This document shows positions 30,319 through 40,800 of a stretch of 64,000 nucleotides of DNA, piece by piece. Within the stretch, counting starts at the first letter, position 1. Each line of letters opens with the position of its first letter. The position numbers and the translations under genes were made by a program. The stretch comes from Salisapilia sapeloensis (taxonomy: Eukaryota > Oomycota > Peronosporomycetes > Peronosporales > Salisapiliaceae): contig JAADVB010000038.1 of assembly GCA_023334545.1 (NCBI GenBank), positions 38,952 to 102,951 on the forward strand. The letters run 5' to 3'. The notes under the pieces are model-generated. The model saw nothing but the letters and a program-made list of their open reading frames with translations, did no database searches and was not told the DNA's origin.

Positions 30319-32456
30319 TTAGTGACTCTGCTTGCGCGCCAGGAGAAGGAGACCGACAAGAGCAAGAGCAACGTTAGCACCCAGAAACTTATGTGTCAGC
30401 TGCTGCCAACGACGAGGCTTACTTGTACTCGACGCTTTGATCTACAGACCGTTAGATGACAGCATTCACGTCTTGCTCATCCGCATACTACCTTTTGTTC
30501 CTGCTCTTGATAAATAGCTAGCTCTTCCTGCAGTCGCTGTATCTCATTTGCTTGTACTGTATTCTGTTTGTTCGCCACTTCCAACTGGGTCTCCAATTCC
30601 TGCTTTAGCTTCTCAAGGTTCATGCACTCAGTGCAAGTCGCACGTGACAATTGCGAGTCTGACCAGTTCTGTACGTTCAATATCGTTGCTTCTAGTTCGT
30701 CTTCCACGAGCTGTAGCTGCTTCTCTAGCTCCCTCGCCGGCGATTCGCCAATCTCATCCACTATACTCGCTTTCTCTTCCTTGGCCTGAAGCTGAGTTTC
30801 CAGCTCTCGAATACGTGCTGTCGCCTTCTCTAGTGCTACTTGTCCGTCGGTCTTGGAGATCGACGGCGTGTGCAAGCGCAGGCTTGGACCTTTGACTCTA
30901 CGAGGGGACGATTCTGGTCGCTCTGCTTGGTCCGCAAGGTGCCCGAGGATCGATGAGGAGCGACTTTCGACCTGGTTCGACACGCTTTCCAGCATCCCTT
31001 CCTCCTCTTCTTCTGTGCCGATATGCCTATTCTCTGACAGGTGGGAGACCTGGTCGCCACTCGAGGTAGAGTCTACGCTTAGACAGTCGTCGTGTGGACA
31101 CGAGAACGTCGTGATGTCCGTTTCTCGTTTCGTATCTTTCGTTCTTGTCTCAATTTGCAATTGGGAGACGAGTCGCCGGACCTGATTGGCATGGGAAGCA
31201 CGGCGCTGCTCTATATTAACTTTAGCGTACGACTCGATCGTTCGACCTCTCTCGATACTACGTAGCGTTGCGGCACTTTCATTGTAGCTCGTACAAGCTG
31301 GACTTACATTCGCGAGCATGAACGTCTTGGCGTTACCACCAAGATAGTCCTTTAGTAGTCTCGTCAGCACTGCATTCCTGTACGGAATAAAGGTCGATTG
31401 AGCACTTTTGCCTTGACTTGGGTGGTGCGCCAATGCCGCAATGACGTCGGTTAGTGTCGTCAATGACTTGTTCACGACCCGAGACTCGCGACCGGTGTTC
31501 CCTCGGACATCCGCTTTTTCACTTCCAGCAAGGTCCACGAGGCATACTTTGCTTCTCTTCATCGTGTCTTCTCCGACTCGTTGCGAAAGGTGGAGCGTGA
31601 GGATAGCATGCGATCGAGAAGAACGAGGATTCTTTCTCGTAGCTGCGGTGGATCGATTCTGGTGACCAGCAAGGACGAGGTCCTTTAGCTCCTGGAAACT
31701 CGTTACACGTTGCCGAGTCACGTGCTCAATAAAGACTCCCGTCGTCGGGTGTTCACGCACCCGAAGGGCTTGTCTTGACTCGCTCTTGGATAATAAATCG
31801 TAGACATGTTCTTGGAATATCTCGACGTAGGTCACATCCAGTGTATATGTCTCTAGTTGTTCGAATAGTGCAGCACCGATACGTAGGATGAGACCTCGGT
31901 GCTTTGGTATGGCTGCTTGTTCATCTGTGGAAGGCCCCTCTGCTTCTTTCACACGTTCACTACCGAGCATCGTGTACGTCTTCCCTGCACCAGTTTGACC
32001 AAATACAAGACATGCGCAGTTGTACCCTTCTATCGCTGCCTTTGTTACGTCTAAACCGATTGCGTCGTACACGTCTTCTTGACTCGCAGAAGGCGGGAGG
32101 AGATGATCGAACTCGAACTGATGCACGTATCGAGGTGGTATACGCACTGGCGGTGGCGTGCATTTCGTACCGGATGCCTTGATAGACACTGGTACTCGAG
32201 CCGGCAAGGCTGCTGGATTGGTAATACGAACCGATTGGCTATCTTTCACATCCATATCAATGATACAGCGGCATCCTCGGCGCTTCTCCGCTGTTGTCAT
32301 CGGCCGTAGCCGGGCAGCGGTAACCACGTTCGTCTTCCTCGCTACCGCCGTTTCCATCGAGTAGACACTTCCATCCATCTCCTCGTCATACTCACTCCCG
32401 ACAACAGTCGACTCATCTTCAAACAACTCATCCTCTTGGTTACTAGTACTCTCCAT
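30319..32456 (-). CDS. Kinesin-3-like motor with C-terminal transmembrane anchor
   Basis: Exon 1 is 32456-30492 and exon 2 is 30441-30319 across a 50-nt intron; 695 aa. The motor domain has the P-loop GQTGAGKTYTM (about 153-163), switch I NPRSSRSH, switch II DLAGSE and the PYRNAVLTRLLKDYLGGN block. The N-terminal CIIDM...ITNP element and these motifs look most like kinesin-3. The neck is followed by three or four coiled-coil stretches. Exon 2 supplies a basic segment (KPRRWQQ) and a single hydrophobic helix (ANVALALVGLLLLA) ending ARKQSH, which is a tail-anchor layout. I infer a motor fixed directly to an organelle membrane. Without splicing the frame ends VVCG and lacks the anchor. The open frame continues upstream to an ATG at 32648, adding 64 residues of unlikely sequence. 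Confidence 0.87.
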
Positions 32457-32719
32457 CTTGTCTATCACTCTTACGCTGATATCAACGCCTTCGTCAGACA
32501 CTATTTTCGTCACGTAAGATCTTGTAACGGGTGATATCTTCAGCATCCACCTTTTTATTTCTAAGAATAAAATGCAGTCACGTCGGTGCATAAAGTACTC
32601 GATCGATCTACATGGCCAACGTACTCGTCCATCGTTCCAAGTTTCCAACCTACATTATCTCTGAATGTTGGTCACTCTACCTTGAGAATAAACACAAAAC
32701 GCACATTAATTAGTACGAA

Positions 32720-33964
32720 ATGCTAGCTCGACGAGTGCTGTCGCGGCGAGCGGCACGGACGTTTGCACCGGTGAGTCAACTGGCATCCTTACGTAGTATC
32801 CACACCTCTCGTCCTGCCTTGGCTCCGAACTATGACTCTGGTCCCACACGTATGCTCGAGACGCCAACCAATATGGTACGTCTACGATCCACCCGATAGC
32901 TCGTTGGTCGAATCTAGGCTAACTAGCACGTTTGATCGAATCTAGGGCGTTGTCATTGTCCCGCAGCAACGTGCTTGGGTCGTGGAACGTTTCGGGAAGT
33001 TTGAAAAAGTGCTCTCCCCTGGTCTGCACTTCCTCATCCCCGTAGTCGATCGTATCGCCTACGTGCATTCGCTCAAGGAAGAAGCGATTAAGATCCCAGG
33101 GCAGTCTGCTATCACGAAAGACAATGTTACGATCCATATCGATGGTGTACTCTACGTCAAGATCATTAATCCGTATCATGCTAGTTACGGCGTACGTGCA
33201 TTTCTACTTGTAGATCGTTAATCTTCGCTTCTAACGCGTTCAAATAGGTCGAAGATCCGTTGTATGCCGTGACGCAATTAGCGCAGACGACGATGCGGTC
33301 GGAACTAGGTAAAATCACGCTCGATAAGACGTTCGAAGAGCGTGAGTCGCTCAACCAGAGCATCGTCCATTCGATCAACCAGGCGTCGGAGAACTGGGGT
33401 ATCTCTTGTCTTCGATACGAAATCCGTGACATCTCGCCTCCGTCCAGTGTGCGTGCTTCCATGGACATGCAGGCAGAAGCTGAGCGGAAGAAGCGTGCGG
33501 AGATCCTGGACTCGGAAGGAGAGCGACAGGCGTATATCAATGTCGCGGAAGGTAAGAAGCGTGCAGCAGTGTTGGAAGCGGAGGGTAATGCTGCTGCAAT
33601 TGTGGCTCGATCCGATGCGTCTGCTGAGGCCATTCGTCGACTGTCCAAGGCGATCCAGTCGCATGGCGGCAGCGACGCCGTGGCACTGCAGGTCGCGGAG
33701 AAGTATGTAGATGCGTTCGGGAACATCGCCAAGGAAGGTACGACGGTGTTGCTTCCGTCTCAAGTGAACGATCCGTCTAGTATGGTTGCGTCTGCTTTGT
33801 CTATCTTCAAGTCGATTCAGAACAAGGAAGGGAACAAGGTGGTGAACCCTGTGGATGATTTTGACTTGAGTCCGGATGATACGCCAAAGGAGTCTGAGTA
33901 TGACTTTGACACGAGTGCCTATCCATCGCCTGGTAGCACGAGTCCGGAGAAACAAGGACAGTAG
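32720..33964 (+). CDS. STOML2: Mitochondrial stomatin-like protein 2 (SPFH/prohibitin family)
   Basis: Three exons: 32720-32875, 32946-33191, 33248-33964 (372 aa). The Arg-rich, acid-free start ([15 protein letters not shown]) is a mitochondrial presequence. The SPFH domain follows ([52 protein letters not shown]), then the alpha-helical segment [19 protein letters not shown] and the characteristic SLP2 C-terminal region with [17 protein letters not shown]2 organises cardiolipin-rich inner-membrane domains and respiratory complexes. GTGAGT just after codon 17 looks like a donor, but reading straight through keeps the frame, so no intron is placed there. It is divergent from the kinesin gene across about 260 bp. 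Confidence 0.93.
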
Positions 33965-34084
33965 AGTCGAAGAACGAGTCTAAAGGAAAGAAAAACACTT
34001 TTGCCTCCCATCTAGCTATAAATGTTGATCTCTTGTTCCGTTCGACACGTCGATGGAATTTATTTTGTAGAAGATCTTTTGACG

Positions 34085-36503
34085 ATGCTCGTGCGACTCG
34101 TTCTATACTTCGTTAGCGTTGCTGTCGTGCATGCCAAGCAGGACACGTATGCTGTTCACACTGGCATCCAAGGCTTGTCGGCGTGTAAGGGAGAGGAGTG
34201 TCTTCGCTACGCGTTGCATCATTATGATGTCGGGGAAGTACCAGAAGCCATGGAGTACGCGTGGGCTGCGATCGATGGTCGGAATGAGACACAGGCATTG
34301 CAGGCGATGCATATCCTCGCACTGTTCTACTATGATGGCGGTGAGTATCTAAAGGCGGAGGCTTTGTATGAGGACATCCTCGAGCGGAAAGAGTCCGCCA
34401 AGCTGCGATACGACTACGGTACGACACTCCAGCAGCTTGGCAAGGTATTAGATAAGCGTTCGGGAACTTTTTAGAGCGTCTGGTAATCTAGATGTAGATC
34501 GAGCAAGCGGCGAAGGCGTATTACCAAGCGATCGAATTGGATCCGATGTATGCGAATGCCATCTTAAACCTCGCAGCGATGCATCAGATGCATGGAAATA
34601 CGGAAGAATCGATTCCTCTCTATCAGGTATCATGTCGTATGAATGATGTAGCGGAGCTTTTGTTAATGCGTACTTGGTAGCACGTCTTGGCGTTGGACGG
34701 TGTGAAACAAACCACTAGATTGAAAGCGATGATGAATCTCGGTGCTGCATTTGAGTTTGTTGGAGACGTCGATAGCTCCTTGAACTGGTTTCATCGAGCG
34801 CTTGAGCTGTCTGATCCCGTTTTCGATGACTTTAACCAAGCGACGGTACAAGTGCATATCGCTCGCGTTAAACGTGGCGCGTGTATATGGCAGGGCGTGG
34901 AAGACGATACAAAGACGCTATGGGATCAGGTCAACTCTCGATTTCTGCAGTATAACCGCTCGAGTCCATTGCAGCCCTTTGATACTTTGTTGATGCCACT
35001 AACGCCAGAGCAACGAAAACTCGTTGCTACTCTCCATTCGACTACCTATCCTTCTGCTAGTCAGCGTCAACAGCAGCTGGACAGGGTGGAATACTCGGAT
35101 GATAAGCTCCATGTTGGTTATCTCTCGTATGATTTTGCTGATCATCCGACTGCGCATCTCTTACAAGGTGTCTTTAGCTTGACAAATCGAGACAATATGC
35201 ACGTCGTTGCGCTTAGCTATGGTCGAGATGATAGCAGTATGCATCGACAGCGAGTTAAAGACACCTGTGATGAGTTTGTTGATCTCGCGGCGCTTTCCAC
35301 TGCAGATGCACTGGAAGCGATCACAGGAAGAAAACTGGACATTATCATGGATGCTCAAGTTCATACACTTCGAAGCAGACTACAGCTAGTAGCTGCAAGA
35401 CCTGCGCCGATTATTGTAAACTACCTTGCTTACCCCGGAACCTCCGGCGCGAGTTTCTATGACTACATCATAGTCGATCGCTTTGTAGCGAAAGTGGAAC
35501 AGGCTACGCAGGAGTTTAGTGAAAACTTGGTTCTACTACCGCATTGCTACCAAGTCAACCACTATGAATCGCACGAGGTGTCGAGGGATCAATTGTGGTC
35601 AGCACCACATCAGCGGAAGGAAGACGGTGGTGTTGTCTTCGTTAACTTTAACAAGATAGATAAGCTAGAACCGGTGGTCTTCCACTTATGGATGCGAATT
35701 CTTGAAAGAGTACCTGGAAGCTCCTTGTTACTGCTGGATCCCGTTCATCGTGATAGTGAACCGACCAGGACGAGTCTGGCGATCAAAGAAAATCTTTCTC
35801 GTGAGGCTGTAGCAGCAGGCGTTGCTCCGGATCGAATACGATTTGAGCCAAGGTATTTTGTATATTCCATGTGTCGATTCCAAAGGCTGACGGGCTAACA
35901 TGAGCTAGACTTGACAAGGAAGATCACTTGAATCGGCATAAGGTGGGAGACGTATTCCTCGACACGCTCATCGTAAGTTATGCTTTCCAAAGACGAAAAC
36001 GGAGAAGCTGACATGGTACTGGGTGGAGTAGTACGGAGCGCACTCGACTGCCACCGATGCGCTGTATGCAGGTCTCCCTGTGATTACAATGGCTGGAAAC
36101 GCGTTCGCTAGGTAGCGCACTTATTCACATGATATGATCAAAATTCATCAAGAAGACTAAATGCATGCAGTCGAGTCGGAGTGTCGTTGCTCTCCAATCT
36201 CAACGTTCCAGAGCTCATCGCATATAGTCTGGAGGACTATGAAAACCTTGCAGGTAATATATTATCTAAGTAGTCGTGTTTCTATCCGTGCTAACATCCT
36301 GTACGCTTTTTGTAGTCGAACTTGCCATGAACAAAGCTGCACTGGATCGAGTTACCAACAAAGTACGTAAAGATGACAAGAAAGCTCCTCTCTTTCGAAC
36401 TGCGCAGCACACGATGATGTTAGAAGAGAGCCAAAGACTCATGTTCGATCTCTCGATCCTGTCAAGCGAGCCGATGCATCTCGTCGTTCGACCTGGATCA
36501 TAA
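34085..36503 (+). CDS. O-GlcNAc transferase-like (TPR plus GT41) with N-terminal signal sequence
   Basis: Seven exons: 34085-34444, 34498-34626, 34681-35852, 35909-35972, 36032-36111, 36171-36253, 36316-36503; introns are 53-62 nt and the product is 691 aa. About four TPR-like repeats precede a GT41 catalytic region: GYLSYDFADHPTAHL, RPAPIIVNYLAYPGTSGA, a NFNKIDKLEP element with the expected Lys, LDTLIYGAHSTATDALYAG and ASRV, then the family C-terminus (VRKDDKKAPLF). Cytosolic OGT modifies Ser/Thr. Here the first residues (MLVRLVLYFVSVAVVHA) form a clear signal peptide or anchor, so action in the secretory pathway is possible. An in-frame ATG at 34022 would add 21 residues. The last four exons are small and easily lost, yet hold UDP-binding motifs. 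Confidence 0.88.
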
Positions 36504-36549
36504 AATAGAATCAGATGAAGCTTACAAACCGAGTAGACTATTTTTATAC

Positions 36550-37812
36550 GTGAAACTCGATGCATTTATATGCCATCAATTCGCGATGACACTTGAGCTC
36601 GACATCCTTCGAAAGATTGTGGAGCGTGAAGGATGTCTTGAAGCTTTGAATTTGGCCATGGAAAGTAAAGGTCGTAAGATGGCAGTTTCCATATCAGTCC
36701 TCCGGACACTAGTTAGACAATTACGAGTTGCCAGCGTCGAAGTTGTTGAGATGATTGTGTCTTGGCGAAGTAATACCGACAGAACTGAATTTCGATGGCG
36801 AAATCGGAACTATCTGCTTAAAATGGTCACCGATCTTGATGTCCTAGCAGGGAACAATAAAGCACAACAAGTATTTCCTAAAATACGCTTGAAGCATAAT
36901 CCATTCCTTGTGGAGCTCCATTTGGATCATCAGAATCTTCGCTTACCAAATGCAAAAGCTGCCAGAGGTCTGCAGGGTGACTTCGGGATCATTGACACGG
37001 AACGTGTGTTGGAAGCATCCAGAGCACTTGTGGAAGAGTTGGAACGTACATTAAACGTCAAGATTAATAAGAGGCGACAAGAGCTCGCATCTAAAATCCA
37101 AGATGATGAAAGAGAGGAAATGCTCTCATCCGAAGATAGCGTAAAGAAGCTTGCGAATGGCATTGACCGAAATTACAAGAATGAAGTATTGCCAACATCA
37201 GAGCATGGTGCTACAACACTCCGGCACGATATCGCCGAGGTCCATCACAAATTATCAGTTACCAAGTCCCCAGAGAAACAACGTGAACTGGAGAAGAGGC
37301 TAGGAGGATTGAATAATAAACTAAGGTTTCGAAAAGGCATGGTGTATCAAAGGAGGAACGAGGTAAAGCAGAAGCAAGCGGCATATCGGCAGGTGAATAC
37401 TGCATCGCGAATCTGTTTTCACCATGAAGACGTGGTACAACCAGAGGATGATTCAGAATTGGAAGAAATACTTAAGGAAGCTGACCTGGAGCGCGAGCGT
37501 ATCGTTCTTCAATGGGAGCAGGGTAACGCATCTTTAGCACAAGGGCGTTTTTCCTCGCTTATTCAAAGAGAAAGCAAAGAAAGCAGCACGTCTCTTGTGA
37601 AACAGCCAGCTTTGACGTCGCTCACTGCATCTGAAGTAAAAGAATATATTGATGGACTTGGTTTGAGCAGAAACCTAGGCAAATTATTCCAGACACAAGG
37701 TATCGACGGTAAGCTGTTAGCGCAGGCGAATGACCAAGACCTAGTTGAACTAGGTATCTCTATTCGTCTGCACCGAGTTCGGATCATGGATGCAATCAAG
37801 AATGCAAGATAA
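36550..37812 (+). CDS. Coiled-coil protein with C-terminal SAM domain (420 aa)
   Basis: A single exon, starting 47 bp after the OGT-like gene. The N-terminal 150 residues look globular, with a run of basic/hydrophobic strands (FRWRNRNYLLKMVTDLDVL). The middle (about 150-340) is charged coiled coil with Lys/Arg/Glu heptads. The last 60 residues fit a SAM domain (VKEYIDGLGLSRNLGKLF...GIDGKLLAQ...DLVELGI...HRVRIMDAI). SAM domains mediate oligomerisation or binding, so a scaffold or cytoskeletal role is possible. I cannot name a family. The start may be the in-frame ATG at 36586 (MTLELDIL). It is convergent with UTP20, leaving only 27 bp between the ends. Confidence 0.82.
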   Translation: MKLDAFICHQFAMTLELDILRKIVEREGCLEALNLAMESKGRKMAVSISVLRTLVRQLRVASVEVVEMIVSWRSNTDRTEFRWRNRNYLLKMVTDLDVLAGNNKAQQVFPKIRLKHNPFLVELHLDHQNLRLPNAKAARGLQGDFGIIDTERVLEASRALVEELERTLNVKINKRRQELASKIQDDEREEMLSSEDSVKKLANGIDRNYKNEVLPTSEHGATTLRHDIAEVHHKLSVTKSPEKQRELEKRLGGLNNKLRFRKGMVYQRRNEVKQKQAAYRQVNTASRICFHHEDVVQPEDDSELEEILKEADLERERIVLQWEQGNASLAQGRFSSLIQRESKESSTSLVKQPALTSLTASEVKEYIDGLGLSRNLGKLFQTQGIDGKLLAQANDQDLVELGISIRLHRVRIMDAIKNAR

Positions 37813-37839
37813 AGTCCTAGTCTATTTGTTTCGTTCAGT

Positions 37840-40800
37840 CTACTCTGCACCGGGTCGAGGCATCTTCTTCGGCTTCGTCACGGCAGATGCAGATCCCTTC
37901 ATGAGTGCAAACTTGCGCTTTTTCAGTTGCTTCGACCGGCGTTTCTGGTCATTCTTCTGCATCTTTCGTCTTGCAGCAGCCTCTGGGTCGTTCACAAGCT
38001 CACGCTTTCGCTTGTCACGACGCTGAGCACGGAAGAGCGCCAAGCGTTTTTGCACAAACGTGTACGAATCCGCAAACGCTTCAGCGCCTACCTTTCGTTC
38101 CAGATGCTCCATCACTTCCTGCGCGAACGATGCGACGCTATTTTCGCTTTCCTCCTCCTCTTTCTGTTGCGCAACTCGATACAACGGATTGAGCAGTTGC
38201 ATCATGTACAACTTGGCGAAGTCCACATCCTGTTGCTGAATAAGTGCAGCAAAGAGTTTGAAGATCGTCCGCTGGGCTATCGGTGAATCGTGTCGAGCAA
38301 TGAACGAGAGTCGAGTTAGCACCCAACCAAGTGGCGTCTTCGCACTCTCCTTCGCTGCAGATTGCTCCTTCTTCGAGCGTTCTTGGATTGCCTTGCTATC
38401 CTCATCGTCGCCCAATTCACCTTCATCCGACTCCTCTCCAGCTATTTCTTCATCTGTGACGTTCTGAGGGATCGACGGGAAGGATGTGAGTGCAGAGCAG
38501 GTAAACAAGATGATCGACAGCGTTTCATTCGCTGCATCCTCCGATACTCCTGGTTTCGAAAGCAGCTTGCACATTGTACTTGCGATTTTAAAGAGTGTTC
38601 CAGGTGTCTTTAAGAAAGCATCACTCTTCACCTCCTTCGGAAGCTTACTATCCTCGTTCACTCGGAGCGTATCGGACGACCGACGGTGAAGATAGACGTT
38701 GATCAACTTTAGCGCCATCGTACGAACATTGCTATGCGGGTATCGCGTCAATGGGAAAAAGACGTTTTCCCACACAAACTTTGCGTTGTTCGCCATCCAT
38801 GTCTCGGTCATCCGAACGAGCTTCTCTTCGCAGGTCAGCAAGCAAGTGAGTAGGTGGGATGCGACCTGCCATTGCACTTGCGCAGCGTCTTGAGCTTTCT
38901 GTGCCTCCTTGATATTAGTGGCGAGCACTTGCTGGATGGTATCTAGTATCGTCGTTGCATTCCGATCCATCACATCCGGTCGTGCCTTGACAAAGATCTG
39001 CGTCACTTGAGCTGCAGCCATGAGTAGCTGCGGGTCCGACGCACCAGACTTCCACCATGTCATCACGAGTGACATGGATTCGTTCACTTGTTGCTTCCCG
39101 AGACGACGAAGCAGAGCTTCAATCACGTCGCCTGACAATTGTCGACACTCAGCAGACTCGTCGTTCGTAAGACGCAGAACGAGCGGCAGGAAGAAGAATT
39201 GTGCACGTTCATTCAGAATCTCTTCCGGGAATTTGTTTACGAGTGACACGAGTGCTTCGAGCACAGACTTGCGTCCAGTCTCGTACGTGTAATTGAGATT
39301 GTCCACAAGGAACTTGAGATGTTGCGTCAAACGCTTTGGACCGAGAGGATAGTCGAGCAAGAAGCTGACGTAGATAGCTCCACAGTTACTACGACCACTG
39401 AGTGTCTCACTACGCACGAGAAGCTCTCCGATACGCGTAATGACGTCGTACACTTCCGGAATAACAAGTCTTGATGCTACGACTGCACGCAGCATCGAGT
39501 ACGTTGCGTTCTGATGGTCACGCTGATCTAAGTCTGCACGTACAAAGCTGAGGAGGACTCGTAGCTGCGACTCTTTCAACGGATAATCCGGTCGTTGCTT
39601 CAAGATCTGCGTCAGTGTCTTGTAACAAGCCTGTACGACTTCATTTCTCGTTGCAGCACCGGACTTTTGCAGCATTTTGAACAAGTGATTCACGAGTGGT
39701 TGCATGGCAACGTTCATAGACGGGAGATCATTCCGAGGAACGAGCATCGTAAGACACTTGAGCGCCAATACGATCGTCCGGTTCGCTTTCGCTTCCTTCG
39801 TGCAGCGCATCAAGTACTGGACGAAAGGATCTGCGATCGACGGATCCAAGGTACCGACACGAAGCACCGAGTAGAACATGTAGATACCAAAGTGTAGTAA
39901 CTGATCGATATGTGCCGTCGAGTTCGCTGTCTGCTGCTGCTTCTGTCGTTCCGTCTCTCGATGGTTACCAGTCATTCGAGGCTGCAGCTCTACTTTCACT
40001 GCTGCCTTGGCGCTCACTGGTTTCGCAAGTTCCGCAGCAACGGCATCGCTCTTTTCATTCACAAGCCATGTGTTCGATAGTTTCTTACTCTTCTTCTCGT
40101 ACGCTTGCTTGTCCTTGTCACTTGCTGGAGAAATCGTTTCGAGACATTTCGATAGCATGTTGTGAACGTACAAGCAGATATACGTGCGTTCTGCACCAGC
40201 ATTCTTGGTAAGTCCAAGCGCAACGTGCTTGAGTGACTCTTGCAGCACTTCAATCGACTTTGCGTTTTCATTCTCTTTGAACTTTTCCACTAATGCAGCG
40301 ATGATTTCATGGATTGAAGGGTTTGGAAGGAACGTGATGCTTCGAGCAAGGAGTTCAAGAGAGTCGTATCCTTGTGTTCCCTTCGCTTCCTTCATCTTCG
40401 ACTTGGGCGCGATGGAACCGTCTTGGTTCTCGACGATATTGCGGAAAAGCTCTTCGACGATGATGGGCATGATGCTCGAGATGCATGGGTCGAGTGGAGA
40501 CGCAAACTCCTTCGTGTCCTTGGTGCTTGCGTCTTCCAGTAAGCTCGGCGGTTTCTTTGTGTCCACGATACCGACGACTTTATCTAATATCGAGTGGAGG
40601 GTAAAGGCGAGGACGTGAACCATGTAGCCGTCTCTCAGCGTACTCCGGAGTTCTTCTACTACAGGGTACAAGTACCTCGGCCCGAGCTCCACGACGATCT
40701 TAACAAGTGTCGATCGAGCAGACACTCGCACTGCTTCCTCCTTGCTCTTGAGCAGACGCACGACGTTCATGAGTAGCTTTGGGAACTCTGCGTAGAACGT

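Noticed and set aside
32771-32800. GTGAGT...TAG intron early in the SLP2 gene
   Set aside because: It is under 40 nt and would break the reading frame, whereas uninterrupted translation is in frame with the rest of exon 1.
33305-33955. 216-codon minus-strand ORF opposite stomatin-like protein 2
   Set aside because: Arg/His/Thr-rich shadow of a well-conserved plus-strand exon.
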